64,000 nucleotides of DNA from Dillenia suffruticosa (taxonomy: Eukaryota > Streptophyta > Magnoliopsida > Dilleniales > Dilleniaceae). This document shows, piece after piece, positions 44,081-57,200 of this stretch; within the stretch, counting starts at the first letter, position 1; every line of letters begins with the position of its first letter. The position numbers and the translations under genes are program-made. Where the stretch lies: contig JAVTVX010000017.1 in the NCBI GenBank assembly GCA_033439265.1, positions 10,934,001-10,998,000 on the forward strand, in the 5' to 3' direction. The notes beneath the pieces were generated by a model that had not been told where the DNA came from, made no database searches, and was given only the letters and a program-made list of their open reading frames with translations.

Positions 44081-44089
44081 CCCGACCTA

Positions 44090-45890
44090 CTACTAGATCC
44101 ATAGCACGTAGGTACGAGAGTGAGAATAATAAAACATAATATGTTATAATTAGGCCAATAGCAATGGGAAGTCGAGAAATCATCTGTATTAGTCAAGGGC
44201 TCGTGTTAATGCGGGGAGTAAGAAAAAACAATGCGTAATTTTTACTGTCATAAGATTTAAATTGAGTTAAAACGCAGGAAAATTGATATTAATTCCCAAG
44301 AGTTGGTTGGACGTCCCAGTTTCTCAACATCTTGAGGGTAAGCAAACATTAGACATGGCTCGAAAAAAGATTATTGAAAATAAATGAATATTTCCAGTGA
44401 CCCAATGGATGAAGAGAAAGAGTAAATGGTGGTGCAGATGCCAAGGGAAAAAGAAAAAAAGAAAAATGGTCCCCAGTGCAAATAGTTGGGATGGTCATTG
44501 TAATTGGAGGAATGACATGATATCAAGCAAAATGGGTGTCGGAAGTTATGCCCACTTTGGGGCAGTTTTACATAGGGTTGGTTTTTCTTAAAATAACCCC
44601 TTAACTAACCCATTCTTGATTAACCACCCCAAAAGAAATCTCTCCCCAAAAAGGCTCTCTTTCTCCAACGGGTGTCTCTCTCTCCTGAGTTAAATTAAGT
44701 CTCATAAGATAGAAGTTGTGAAGGCATGGAAAGCAACAATGTGAACATTTCAACAGAAAGCAAAAAACCCAAGGCAAACACTCTTCTTAAGAGAGAAAGA
44801 TCGAGGGATTATGAAATTTTCATATAAGAAAATTTTTTCCATCATTTGGATCATCTGACTTAGATTGAAGTGTAGTAAATCCATGGTGATAGTTTGTTAC
44901 GTGATCATTATCCCGATCAAGCGATTCCGAAGAGAGAATACGCGATTCCGATTGATTTTTTTTGTGATTTATAAATCGAGATATTTATCTATAAATTCTA
45001 AAATCTTTAATTTTATACACTTTCGTATACAAATGTAGTCTAATAAATTCTTCGATGGGGATTCCATGTATGCCATTGCTGTAAAACATCCATGCAAGTC
45101 TAATATATGAATGTAAAAGCAAAATTGAACCATAGAACAAGCGGAAGCAAGTGTACCTCCAGCCATGGATTCTGGCGAGTCTGAACTCCCTTTGGCAGCA
45201 CCTCTGGACGTGCAAGAAGCATTCCAAGCTCTCAATTCTCTCTCTAGATGGTGTGTGAGACTAATGAATTGAGCTTAGGGACCCTTGCTATGGTTGCCCC
45301 TATTTATAATGGTTGTGCCATCAACAACCATTATTGAGGCCCATACTTGGTTACCCCAGTGAAATCCCTTATTTTCAGGGATGGTTTTGCAGGGCATGGA
45401 GGGTGATGGGCCACCCTCCTGTTCTTACAATTGCACCAATTGCACTCGAACGTAAAAAAGAGCTCTTGATATGGGCCGGCGCGACGCCATCCTTCGACCC
45501 TTCTATCAAGGGGTGAAGGTTGATTCATATTTTACGTTGAAAATAAAAGAAAGTCATCAAGTCATCAGATTTCACCCTTTTTTTTCCCTAACATGTACGT
45601 CTTTAAGTTTTTGAAAGATTATGATCCACATAAAAGGTTTAAACTAAACATGGCCATTAAGAATGGTAACAAAGACAAAAGATAAGCCTTTAGAGAGACC
45701 GGAGATGCACGAAATGGAACATCGAAGGATGGTCTGTGTATCAACTTGCAACTCACGGGAAAATGATTGAGATTTTGAGGTCTCACCCTAACACTGAGCA
45801 CCCTTGATTGGACTTTTTCTTCAGAATATTCTAAGACAATCCTACCTAAAAATAGTTGAAGCCTAAAACCCCAAGAGACTATCAAGAGAT
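44090..45890. other. Intergenic; possible LTR-like promoter on the minus strand
   Basis: No gene recognised. On the minus strand a TATA box stands out (CATTATAAATAGGGGC, about 45299-45314), followed about 60 bp on by a GA-rich leader and an ATG-rich region (45235-44970). It could be a retrotransposon LTR or a lost gene's promoter; no partner repeat was found. Confidence 0.35.
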
Positions 45891-45898
45891 TCTGATAA

Positions 45899-47235
45899 TA
45901 TTAGGATTGAAAAATAATAGACAACCAATAAAATCAATATAAAAATCACATCAAATAAAATAAATACAAGATTTACATAGTTCGGTTGATATGCCTACAT
46001 CCACACGCGTAAGGAAACATAATTTTACTATATTAAAGAAAAATACAAAATATGTGAAAATCACAAAGAAAATATTATCCAGCACTCTCAGAGAATCTCC
46101 CGAGAGAAAAAACCAACCAAACCTTAGAGAGTTAACACACACACACACAGGGACATTGCCAAACGCTAACCCTATGCAAAGACAAAATCCTAACCCAAAA
46201 ATGTAATAGGTATATGATACGCACTTATGGAATCAGATCATCAGATCAAATAAAATTTGAGTCTCGTTGGTATAAAAATCTCCACTTTAACATGAATTTT
46301 AAAAGCAAAACTCCAATCTATATCAACAAAAGTCTCCTTCAAACAAAAACAAATCAATGTCATGGTGTTGACTTGATCCAAAACAAATAACAAATCTCCA
46401 GCTTAACTTGAAGTATTCGACAAAACTTCCAAAATAATGAATTGAAATATCAGCTTCTCCAAAAAATCTTTCTACAACCCCTGTCAAAAAACCTCCGTAT
46501 TAACATTTACCAAAAGGGCAAAACAAATTGTGATTGAACTTGATCTCAAACTTTGTTGACAGTGAAGAACTTTACTCTAATACCCCTTATTAGAATCGAA
46601 AAAACAATAGATAATCAACGAAGTGAATACACAATCATATCAAACAAAACCAATGCTGGTTAGCGTAAGTGGAAGAGCACTCTCGTCCATTAATCAGGTT
46701 GGAAGTTCGATTCTCACTGAACACAGAGAAAACTGTGTTGGGAGACCTCCCCCTCAGAATAAGATCCGACGATCAGGTCGATTCCGAATTAGTCGGAATG
46801 AAACCCCGAATACCAGAAGCTCCAGGTACCAAAAAAAAAAAAAATCATATCAAACAAAATAGAGACCAGATTTAATTTGGCTAACATGCCTATATTGATG
46901 GACAAAGAGAAAATATAATTTCACTGTATCAAACGAAATATACAAAATATGTGTAGATTACAAAAAGAGTATTACACAACACTCTGAAGGGTTAAAAAGA
47001 AGAGCCTACAAAACCGGAATCTCCAAAAAGGAGAACAAACTAAACTATAGAACCACCTAAACACTAATGGATTACCACATATACATGGAGTATAAGGAGA
47101 ATTGTTAATGAATAGTTACCAAATGCACAACAATCAAACCCTAATATGCAAAATATGCGTACAACAACAAAGCTATATCCCAAAATACAGTGAGTTTATC
47201 TAATCGAATCAAATAAAATTCGAATTACTAAAATT
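45899..47235 (-). mobile_element. Second small LTR-type element, decayed, with a nested SINE
   Basis: Two diverged direct repeats start TATTAGGATTG (45899) and TATTAGAATCG (46588). They share, in order, AATAGA(C/T)AA(C/T)CAA, CATATCAAA-type words, TATGCCTA, ACAAAATATGTG and AATCAAATAAAATT(C/T)GA. The unit is about 360 bp, longer in the right copy because of a SINE at 46650-46842. Just before the right copy, CTCTAATACC (46575-46584) is one base from the reverse complement of the initiator-Met primer site. The interior is about 320 bp with no coding capacity. The ends have lost the TG, so boundaries are approximate. Confidence 0.6.
46650..46842 (+). mobile_element. tRNA-derived SINE with 17-bp target duplication
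   Basis: Flanked by exact copies of AATCATATCAAACAAAA (46633-46649 and 46843-46859) and ending in a poly-A tail of about 13. The 5' part carries a pol III A box (TGGTTAGCGTAAGTGG) and a B box (GGAAGTTCGATTCTC) at tRNA spacing; the 3' body is about 110 bp. The perfect target duplication suggests a relatively recent insertion. The 79- and 68-codon ORFs across it are not genes. Confidence 0.93.
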
Positions 47236-47239
47236 TTTT

Positions 47240-49408
47240 TGAGATCACAACGAATGAATTATGAAATTTATAACTATGTTTTGAGATGTGATCTAGTAGT
47301 TTTGAGTGAGGCATTTTGTTTGAAATCAGATTTAAATGGATTGAGAGTTTGAATTTTGAACACTAATTGCACAAGAGAAGAGAATAAGCGTATGAGGGAA
47401 CAATAAGAGAAGTTAGGAGAGAGCAAAGAAGAGAAGTGTAGAAATAAGGGCCACGCTTCTTAAGCTTTTTCTTTCTTTTTTTTATTATTTTTATTTTTAA
47501 AATGATCTGACTGAAGGGTCAGCCCGAACCCAAACTAACTGGGCTTTTGGAAATATTGGTTGATCCGAACCATTTTACTATATAGGTGAGAATTCGGTTA
47601 AACCGTAACTCAAAATGATCAAAATGATTAAAATCAAAATAACTAATTTAATTCAATTGTACAATTCTCATAACCATAACATAATCTAATATATCAACAC
47701 CAAATTCAATTTAATTGAATTAGATAATTAATTTGGTTCAGTTATCCAAATCGAACATATTATTGAAATCTTTATCTAAAATTTAAGTAACGATATTTTC
47801 TATTCCAATTTGTGTAATTATAATATATATTACTCACATAAATATGTGACTATAAACTATAATTTTAAAGTTTATAATTCACTAATAATTATAATTCAAC
47901 AAATGTTAATTTAAAAATTCAAATTTCAAATACAGTAATAAAATATGAAAAATTTAAATTAATTTTACTAATCTACTTGTAGTTCTTAAAAAACAAAAAA
48001 AAAACTAACATTATATTATCATTCTGTAAAATAACTTTTAAATATTTTTATCTTTTATCTTTTAACTATAATATTATATCATATCTTTTAAAATTTTTTA
48101 AATTATAATATTTTCTCTTTTTAACTTTTAGTTATAATATTATATTAATATTTATACAAATAAAAATAATTTTGAAATATATTTTTTTAATTATTTTAAT
48201 TAATTCAGTTTAACAGAAATAAAAATCGTTAAAATCGATAATCACCCAAATAACCAAATTAAAGTTTTGTTTTATTCAAAATCAAAATCAAAATCAAAAT
48301 CAAAAACAGAATAAATCATCCTCAATATAAAAAACGGTTCAAAAAAAAAAAGAAAAAAAACCTTTTTCCATTTGACTCCTCCAGCTTATCACACGAACTC
48401 AAAAGATTTAAGTCTCAGCCCTCTCCTTTTAGAGGCCGGGCCAAGGCCAGCCACGGCGCTGCGGTCCATGACAACCGTAAACGTAACAGAGGTGATTCCA
48501 TGTAAGTTTAAGGGCAAAACCAAAAACAGGCTCAGACCGGGGTCCCTGCGACAAATTTTAAATGCATCACAGAATAAATAAATAATAATAAAGTCAGCCG
48601 CATTGCATCGCACAATTACGACAGCTAAGGGACCCACCAAGGGCGAGCGGGTTCCACACTTCTTCTAGAAGACATAAGTGGAGAGATGTCGAAGCTACGA
48701 TTGCGGGAAGGGGAGCAAGCTCAACCTCTCAGCTCAATCGTTAACCAACATGCCCATCCAAACAATAATAATAATTTACAAAGAGGGCAAAAGAATAAGA
48801 TTAGGCCACATCACCTACCACCTCAATATTATCATTTTCACATGTCCTATTTTTTAAATTCTCTTTTTGTGTATATAACAATAAACTCTCACAATTTATT
48901 AGTAGACAATCCATATTAGATATCCCTATTTGAAATAGAGTGAGGATTAAGCAACATCGAGGACCCCACCCCCCCCCCAAAAGTATAATCAGTATATTAT
49001 TAGACAATCCATATTAGATATCCACAAATGTAATGCGCCCATTGATATTTTAATGGACATAATTTACCCCCTAGATAGGAAGACCCTTAGATTAATGTAT
49101 ATATTATCCAGCTACCCACCACAATTTTGTTCAAGTGCCTATGCCATTTTGCAATGATAATCTCACAGTTTTCCTGTTTTTCTTCATACCTAATCAAATT
49201 AAATTCATTCTCATAATTCACCAATAAATTAAAAAAAAAAAGGAGTACTCCAACCATATGGTTCCATTTTTTACACTGCTAAACAATTTCTAATGCAGTC
49301 TATACACCAAAACCACACCGCCAAATTCCATCAAACACCCGTTTCCTTCTTATTTCTAAAGAACACCCCCCCCCCAAAAGAAAGAAATAAATAAATAATA
49401 AAAGAAAA
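47240..49408. other. AT-rich intergenic DNA downstream of the PB1 gene
   Basis: No gene recognised. 48280-48310 is an AAAATC repeat. The last part (about 49000-49408) may hold the 3' untranslated region of the minus-strand PB1 gene. Confidence 0.5.
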
Positions 49409-50809
49409 TCATATAGAAGAAGCTTGAGAAACTTTTGCCACAACCACTTTACCCTCTTGAACTTGATTCATGGACCTGGCTTCCCCACTTGGAGCAGCCA
49501 CCGTTGTCGCCGCCGTCTGGTATGGTGGCACAACTGCTCCACCTGCTGCCGCATAATACACCGCCCGTCCAGCGCTATCATAACCCACCTGCGCATATCC
49601 CGTCTCCGCCACTCCCATTCCGGCCACCGCCGTGTACGTCCCCACCTTCGGTTGCACCGGAACGCCTCCGTAAACTGTCTGCGTTGGCTCTCTGTATGCC
49701 TCTGGTACCACTCTCTGCATTCCACAGTATCCTTGATTGACTTGAGCGGTCCGTAAAGTCTGTGGCTGAAACACAGTCGCCGGAGTTGGAATCAAATATA
49801 TCGGTGGCTCTGTTCCAGCCGCGGCGGGGGTTACCGGATAAGTACCGGCTGCTATGTGCCTCTCCGGCCAGTACGCGGCCGGAATCGGAACGACGACCGG
49901 AACCGCCGCGGACGGAGGAGGCGCGACCTTCTCTGGAATCTTCTGAGCGGTGAAATCTCCTGCGTAAGTTCTGGTGAGAGCCTCTTCATTGTTCTTACGG
50001 TTCATCATGACTTGTTCTTGAGCAGCAATCTGGAGTCTCTGCAATTCTTGAATCTGCCTCTGAATCTCCGCCGGCGAAAACATTTGTTCTCCCAACACGG
50101 GACGATCTTCAGAACCGCAATCCGATCCCTGCCGAATTTCCTTCTCGTTTAAAGCTGCAGGCGGCGGCGATTGATCTTGCAACTTCGCCGTCTGCGGCGG
50201 AACAATACCTCCTTTGTCGAGACCGAAAAGGAAGTCCGGATTGGTCGCGGAATCCGCCGGCGCCGGAGGCAAAGAGGAGTCTGGATTCTGGATCTGAACG
50301 GAATTGAGAGCATCGACGAACCACTGTCCGTCAGGCTTGGAATTGGAATCCTCGGATCCAAAACTTGATTTCGCATTCAACGGAAACAAGAACAGCCTCA
50401 GCCTCGCCGGTTTATTAGAAGCCTTGTGCAATCGATCGTATTCAAGCATCATATGTTCGAGATCTTCATCGTTGGTCACAGAAATCAGGGCATCAAGATC
50501 TTCTCCAGGAAGCTGATACTTAAAGCAGAGATCAGAAGAGTCGCAGAGAGAAGAGAGCTTAGACATGATAGCGGAGAAGCGAATATTTCGATCGACGGAG
50601 AGAATCTTGGTGTCACCGCCGACGTAGGCGAGCTGATGATCGTGAGGCCTAGGGTGGATTTTACCGCCATAGCTGCACATGAATTTGACCTTGTAGTTGG
50701 TAGAGGAAGGAGGAGGCTCGTCCCAAGAAGAATTGTCGCATTCAACCTCTCTGGATCTGGGAGAAGAATTACCGGAATCGGGATAGGAAGAGTAGGAGTA
50801 ATTCTCCAT
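49409..50809 (-). CDS. PB1 (Phox/Bem1) domain protein, intronless
   Basis: A 466-residue single-exon frame starts at ATG 50809-50807 and is GC-rich against AT-rich flanks. Residues about 38-145 form a plant PB1 domain of the octicosapeptide type. KVKFMCSYGGKIHPRP holds the basic-face lysine, YVGGDTKILSVDRNIRFS follows, and QLPGEDLDALISVTNDEDLEHM is the acidic OPCA motif. With both faces it could pair head to tail. The rest is Pro/Ala/Gln/Tyr-rich and probably disordered, with a short FSPAEIQRQIQELQRLQIAAQEQ helix (about 246-268). The plant group is large and mostly uncharacterised; I infer an adaptor role and no enzyme activity. Other-frame ORFs here are shadows of its GC-rich codons. Confidence 0.94.
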   Translation of the reverse strand: MENYSYSSYPDSGNSSPRSREVECDNSSWDEPPPSSTNYKVKFMCSYGGKIHPRPHDHQLAYVGGDTKILSVDRNIRFSAIMSKLSSLCDSSDLCFKYQLPGEDLDALISVTNDEDLEHMMLEYDRLHKASNKPARLRLFLFPLNAKSSFGSEDSNSKPDGQWFVDALNSVQIQNPDSSLPPAPADSATNPDFLFGLDKGGIVPPQTAKLQDQSPPPAALNEKEIRQGSDCGSEDRPVLGEQMFSPAEIQRQIQELQRLQIAAQEQVMMNRKNNEEALTRTYAGDFTAQKIPEKVAPPPSAAVPVVVPIPAAYWPERHIAAGTYPVTPAAAGTEPPIYLIPTPATVFQPQTLRTAQVNQGYCGMQRVVPEAYREPTQTVYGGVPVQPKVGTYTAVAGMGVAETGYAQVGYDSAGRAVYYAAAGGAVVPPYQTAATTVAAPSGEARSMNQVQEGKVVVAKVSQASSI

Positions 50810-50815
50810 CTAGAA

Positions 50816-50832
50816 ATAGGGTTAGGGTTTTG
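50816..50832 (-). promoter_or_regulatory. Double telo-box in the PB1 gene leader
   Basis: On the minus strand this reads AAAACCCTAACCCTAT, ending 6 bp before the ATG. AAACCCTA telo-boxes occur in leaders and promoters of many plant genes expressed in growing tissue. Function here is inferred. Confidence 0.6.
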
Positions 50833-51189
50833 GAGAAGAAATGGAAGGGATGAAGGAGAGGCTTCGTTGGTGGTGGTGGTGATGTATATCTTTTTAGTGG
50901 GGTTGGGGGGCTAGGGTAAGCAGTAGGTGGGGTGGGACCTCGAGGAAGATTGCGTGAAGGGGTGACTGAATTTGGATTTGGATTTTGAACCTTCTTTTTA
51001 TCGGGTCAATTTCAATTACGTGGACGAATTTGATTACGTGGCATCTCCTCTCTTGGACAGCTTGGAAGCTTTCCCCCCTGATTTGCCTCCTGTTTTTGCA
51101 TTTGCTGCGGAGCAGTTATTCCGTGGTCCGACCCGCGCCCACTTGTTCTTTTATTTCATTTCGCTGCTAACTATTTATATTTAATATGA

Positions 51190-53930
51190 ATAAATTAAAA
51201 ATTTTGAGAATAAAAAAAATTATATTAAAAAAATTTCTTTTAAATTAGATCTAAAAATATTTAAACCGGATCAATTAGATAAAAAAATTTGAGACGACAA
51301 TATTTAAACTGAATTAATCAAAATATTATCATAAATTTTAATTGAATATAAGAAAATAAGACTAAAATTACTTTACTATCCATCCATAATTTTTTAAAAT
51401 GAAAACTGTGAAAAGAAATATACATTTCCAATGGGAGAAGTTTGCATCATCAAAATATGATATCCTATTCACAGACCATAATTATAGGGTAAAGCCATAA
51501 ATCTTTTACTCTAGGGAGATCTTTCTAATGGAGTAAAGCACTTGCTCTGATACTACTTGTTGGTCCCTGTGACAACCAAGAAGGGGGGTTGAATTAGTTG
51601 TTTTCGATTAGTTTTTTAAAATTATAATCTAACTTCACTTAGATTAATATTAATTCTATGATCAATTGATACTCATGTAATGGAAAATAAAGTAAGGATA
51701 GAAGAACAAATCTGTTTATAGTGGTTCGGTTTTGTACCTATGTCCACTCTTTCAGGCAGCAAGTTAGGATCTAGCAATCTGTTAGTTTCCACTATAGTCG
51801 AATCAATAACATACACTCCACTTGTTGATTTCTGATCTTCATATCATGAAAAATCTTTTATCCAACAATGGAAGATAGCTCATACAATAAATCACTCACT
51901 CAACACATTTTTACAACTTAAACAATACTTGACAAATAAATATAGAGTTAGAAAATTAGAAATACAACAACATTTTTTGTATTCAGAATGCAGAATTTGT
52001 TATTCAAAATTCAGAGATTTCGTTACTTTTCTTTTCTCTTTTTTTGTTGCTATTCAATTTTCTCAACTCTCTTGAATTTCGAAACTGTTTTGTTACTGAA
52101 AAATCTACTCTTTTAAAATTCAAAATGCTGTAGTAAAAACTCCTCAAAATTACCAGCAACAATTCCACCAATATCCTGAAATATAGACTCTAAATCTTTC
52201 TTAAATAATGATATTTACCAACAGTAAATATGTTTTGTTTGAATCTTAAATATCCCTCAAATATATTCAAAAGCTGATTGAATTATATCTATACGATAGC
52301 TTTCCCAAAAATTCGAAAAGAGTCCAGAACTTCAATTCCAACTCAAAACATTTCAGCATAGCTTGCTAATTTCGTCCACTTATCTCTCTATCAAGATCTC
52401 AATAAAATTGTATTATAACAACACATATTTATTGTCCAACTGTAGTAACATAATATTGAATAAATAAACTCATAAGTTCCTGATCTATAGTGAAATTATC
52501 GAGATTCAAATATCTATCGAGAACTTGATTCAAACCATAAATTTTGCTATAGAAAATGGATGACTAACCAACTTCCAGCTGAATTTTCCCCACCATTCCA
52601 ACAAGATAATTGTACTGTAATAACTTGAATATGAAATTCCATATATTTTATTTGAAACATAATTTTCGGTATTGAAAGTAATTCAGCATATAGGAAAATA
52701 TGAAAGTCTAAATTTGGTCAAATGATTACTATTTTATATTTAAAAAAATTTTTAAGTGGTAGAATATGAAATGTTTTCATATTGAGGCATTTTTGTGTAT
52801 ATCTAGAATCAATTATAGGTTAAGTATAGTACACAATCTATACTTACCTTGCTGGCCGGGTCTTCAACCAATATAAAAAAAATCTTATTTTTATGACCAA
52901 ATAAGTTTTACTTCTATAATCAATTTTATGACCGATTCTATTACTTTTTAATTGAATAAAAAATTTTACACATTAAATAAATTGATTAAAATCATATGAA
53001 GGATTTTATTATTATCAAAACTAAGAAAATAACAATTTTCTCAATAATACTATTGTGTAAACACCGTAAAACCTTTTTTTTTAATGACATTTTTTAGCAC
53101 CATGTATAGAAAATCATGTCCATTATCCAACATAAAACTAATATGGTGATCAAACTTTTTTAATTAAAAATATTTTTATTCAAAAAATAAGAATTGATTT
53201 TAATTTTAATACTAAAATTAGACATTGACCCTCGCATTGGAATTAGACCGTCTGCTTAGGAATTCACCACATGATAGACGTGCCGGATATAAATGTCTTC
53301 AAAACTCCTCATCAAGACCCTGAAGAAGAGAACTCTCTAATTGTGCTTTTAAATTAGCCCTAACTTAATTTTTTTTCCTGAATTAGCAAGTTTAAGTGAG
53401 AGAAAAAGCAAATTTCAAATGTATAGTGTTTGGGGCAACATGATTAATTTAGTGGAGGGAGATTTATTTGGTTGTTCGGTGCGTGAATTTTTCATTTTTC
53501 TCTCTCCCTTTTGATTACGTATTCATTTTTATAATATTGTGATAATGATATATATAAAATTGTCTTTGAATATCACTATCTACATTTGGATTTCAAGTTA
53601 ACACATTCGTAATTTATTTATTCGTATTTTGATAAATATACCAATAATAAAATAAAAAATAATATTAAAGTGTTTTAAAAAATTTAAGAAAATATAAATT
53701 AATAATATACTCAAACTAAAAGGCATTTTAGAAATATCAGGTGTGATGGCATTTGGAAAAAAAAAAAGAAGCAATGTTTAAAATTTTTCTAATATTACTG
53801 TAATAAATTTTGAGATATTGATTTGGAAAAATAGGGTGATGGACTATCATACTAAAATGGAAAAATGTAACTCTATTGGAAAATAATGTCAAAACTATAT
53901 ACTGTTTTTTGAATTTTCTTAATTAAAATG
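51190..53930. other. AT-rich intergenic DNA with an LTR remnant
   Basis: No gene recognised. It contains the LTR-like piece at 51545 onward, listed separately; the rest is AT-rich. Confidence 0.5.
51545..52630 (-). mobile_element. LTR retrotransposon remnant (primer site plus one LTR)
   Basis: CTCTGATACTA (51545-51555) is the reverse complement of an initiator-Met primer site with one change. Two bases later begins TGTTGGTCCCTGTGACAACC with AGGGGGGTTGAATT, a pattern common at plant copia LTR ends. No second LTR or coding region is found. The far boundary is a guess. Confidence 0.5.
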
Positions 53931-54035
53931 CAGTATATTGATAAAATCCCGTAATTTCCATAACTTAATTGTTTATAATCAATTTCTACAGCCCGTAATT
54001 AAAACGCAGAGAGATAAAAACGGAAATGCCCATCA

Positions 54036-54060
54036 GCCCAGCCCAGCCCAGCCCAGCCCA
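54036..54060. promoter_or_regulatory. Five tandem GCCCA units upstream of the ODR-4-like gene
   Basis: Five perfect pentamers lie about 145-170 bp before the ATG. Their reverse complement contains repeated TGGGCT, the core of plant site II elements bound by TCP factors. The repeat is seen; the regulatory role is inferred. Confidence 0.5.
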
Positions 54061-54203
54061 TTCCAGCGTCAACCGGTTCTAAGTAATGGCGCAGTAACAT
54101 ATCCAGGGATTTTCCGTTTCAGCCTTGGATCGTTCAGGAATAAGAAAAGAAAAGGGGGGGGGGGGAGTGGGGAACAGAGAGAGTCGGTGAGTGCACATCA
54201 GTG

Positions 54204-57200
54204 ATGGTGAAAGCTGTGGTTGGAGAGGAAATTCGTCTCAAATTGGCGGAGGATCGTCTCTCCAATGCTGCTCTTTCCTCTGAGGTCTCTCTCTCTCTCT
54301 ATATATATTTGTTGAATTGTTTTGAAACTTGTTTAAAACTTCTTTAGATTTACAGGTGGGGCTTGTGATAGGCAAGCTTAGTTCTGCGTTGGACAGAGGA
54401 TTCATATTTGATTTGATTCCAACACCGCAAAACGATAATGGAGAACCTGCTTGTTCGCTTGTCGACGCCGTCAAAGACGATAAGAAGAAAGGATCAAAAT
54501 CCAAGTCTTCAGCTGTCTCTCCATCTTCTTCCTCTTTGTTCATTGATAAGGAATGGGTCGCCGAACACTCTTATCAGGTCTTGCGAATTATCTGTTGCCT
54601 ATTTTTCGGTTTTCACTCAAATTAATTAATTAATTAATTTATTTAATCTGGATGGAATTTTTGATTCGATGGAGAATTGTAGATTATCGTGTGGTTTCTG
54701 AATTCAAAATAAGCCTAATTAAAATTCCCAATTCGCTTGGGATCATTTTGTATTGTACAGTTAGGTTAATGTTATTGGCCGTTGCTCGTAAATTGGGGAA
54801 TTCAAATAGGTTTTCCCCGTGGTATATGAGCATGATCAGTCTTTTTGTGAAAGTCAAATATTTGACTTTGAGCCTTCTGTTAATCGAGGAGAAAAATGCC
54901 AGAGTAACCTCAGTTGACTAACAACAAGAGATTTGGTAGTTATCTTATGTAGTACTGTACTGGTTCTAGTAGTGAAATACCTGGTATATGAAATGCCTTC
55001 CTAGAGATCAGCACAGGAATTGGTGCTTATTTAGTGTTAGTTGTATCAGTCCTATAAAAGCAAAAGCTTGCAATAATACAGCTAATGTTGATGTTGCTTC
55101 TTTTGAAGTGGAGATATCTTGATGGGAACCCCTTTTTCTTTGAAAGGATACCTTTACTGTATGCTATTTCATTGTATTGAATGGTGTATAAATATATGCA
55201 GGGGGTCCAAGCTTCTGATTCTATATGGAAAAAAGTATTTACTCTGATGTTATTGTGCTTTCAGGTATCCAGAATGCTGTTGGGTGGCATGTATGTTGTG
55301 GGCATTTATATATGGGTCAATGACAACTCTTTCAAGAACTCAACCCTAGTTCTTTGCCAGGTATTCTAATCTTTTCAGTTGTTCTTGTTGTTGGGGTCAT
55401 GCAAAATTGGAGGAGTAGGAAGGCCCTTTTTAAACAGATATTAGACAAATTGGCTATAAAGTTGATGCAGTTACTCTTAAAGGCTATATCTTGGACAAGA
55501 TTATGGTACACATTGCATATAGCTACGCTACGTTGAGTTTAAGAGATTTCATATCCTGATCCTGCAAAGAGTGAGCAGTCTTTTGATTAACCAGGAAATG
55601 TTACTTGCAGACCGTGAAACAAGTTGCTGAAGCAGCACCTCTCTCAGAGACTGATTGGAATGAGAGACTTGTTGTTCATATTTCTTACAGTCCAAGGAGG
55701 TATTTCTATTCAATGTTGTGTAATAAATTTATCCTTTATACCAATATTTCTTACAGTTATAATGACCAAAGACTTTCTCTATTTGTTTATTTAGGTGGAC
55801 GTGTCGAAACTGCATATTGACTTCAAATATTACACCAAGCAGCCTAAAACCTTGTGATTTGAAAATGGGAAGGGTTTTAAGTTCTCTTCAAAAGTTCAGG
55901 TGCATCTACAATTTTGATCTAAGGTAAGAAATATAATGCTTTTAATTACTATTCTGTCTTCTAGTTGCTTACTTTTTGAGTATGAACTTGCTTTATGCTC
56001 TTTGCCTTTTAATTTTATGTTATTCTTTTGTTCGTGCTTTATCTTAATGAATTGAAGTTTGAATATATGGGTAAGATACTGTGCATACATCTCACAAAGT
56101 GGTTGTTCTTTGAGAATAATATACTTTTAGTTGTTCAGTTAGATTTGAGCTCGGTCATAGAAATAACTGGAAATAGCTTAAAGTTAGGGCATTTCTGCCG
56201 TTATATGTCAATAACCAGAGATGACATAGGAAAAGAAGTATAAAGCAGGAAAAAAGTAGCTGATAACAACTGAAAATTGATTGAGATTGAGGTAGGAACT
56301 CAAAACTTGTGATCTTCAAGCTTGAAGCCCTAATTTCAATTGATGTATGAAAACCTTCTAGATTCTTTTGGTCAAATACAGATTTTTATTTTTATTTTTT
56401 TTGTTTTTCTTACCCTTAACAAGTGCCCTGACTCAGCAAGGAGATGTCGAGGAAAAGTGTTTTAATCTAACATTTGCCTATTTTATTAGAATGTATTTCC
56501 AACCTTGTTTGTCTCTCTAGTTTTGGTACTGCTGAAAAATTTAGGAAGGCATTGTTGCCAGCACATGAAGATATAAACTTGTGCTTCCACATCTCATAAG
56601 TTGGCCTACATTTTCTCAGAATGCCCATATGTCAAGAGAGTAAATCAAATATCAAAACATTGAGCGGCATTCTTCGTGATGGGATTGCAGTTCATGCCAG
56701 GGAGCTGCAAGCAATGAAGGCCATAGTTGATGAAAACTTGGTCAGTAGTCTAACTTTCCTTTCTTCGGTTTGAGATGTTTTTGTCTATACCATGCGCAGG
56801 AAAGAACACTTGTCCTTAATCATGGTAAAGCGAGGGTTTTTTCTTAAAACGCGGGGGGGGGGGGGGAGGGGTTTGGGAGGTTGCAAGAAAATTAATATCT
56901 TTGTTTTATTGTGAAATTGGGGAAAATTACTCAGTAATATGGTGTAATGAAGCATGAAAGTAGTTGGTTATGGTATAGCTAAATTGCACTTGAAATATCG
57001 GAGATGGCTTATATGGTGCTATATACTCTTATGCCAAGTGCACTTTGTTACTTTTAAGTTTCTGTCAAAAACGGCCAGTGACTCTGGTTGGGTCATAATT
57101 TGGTTTCTTTTCTAGTATGAATTGAACTCAAGAAAGAAGTAATCTTCTACCACCTCTCCTTTTGATATGAAGCACTTTATTAAAACAAGAAAAGCTAGTA

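Noticed and set aside
49424..50914. Several plus- and minus-strand ORFs overlapping the PB1 gene
   Set aside because: Shadow frames of one GC-rich coding exon; only the 466-codon frame matches a family.
51000..51184. 60-70-codon ORFs upstream of the PB1 gene
   Set aside because: Overlapping frames with no domain and no supporting context.
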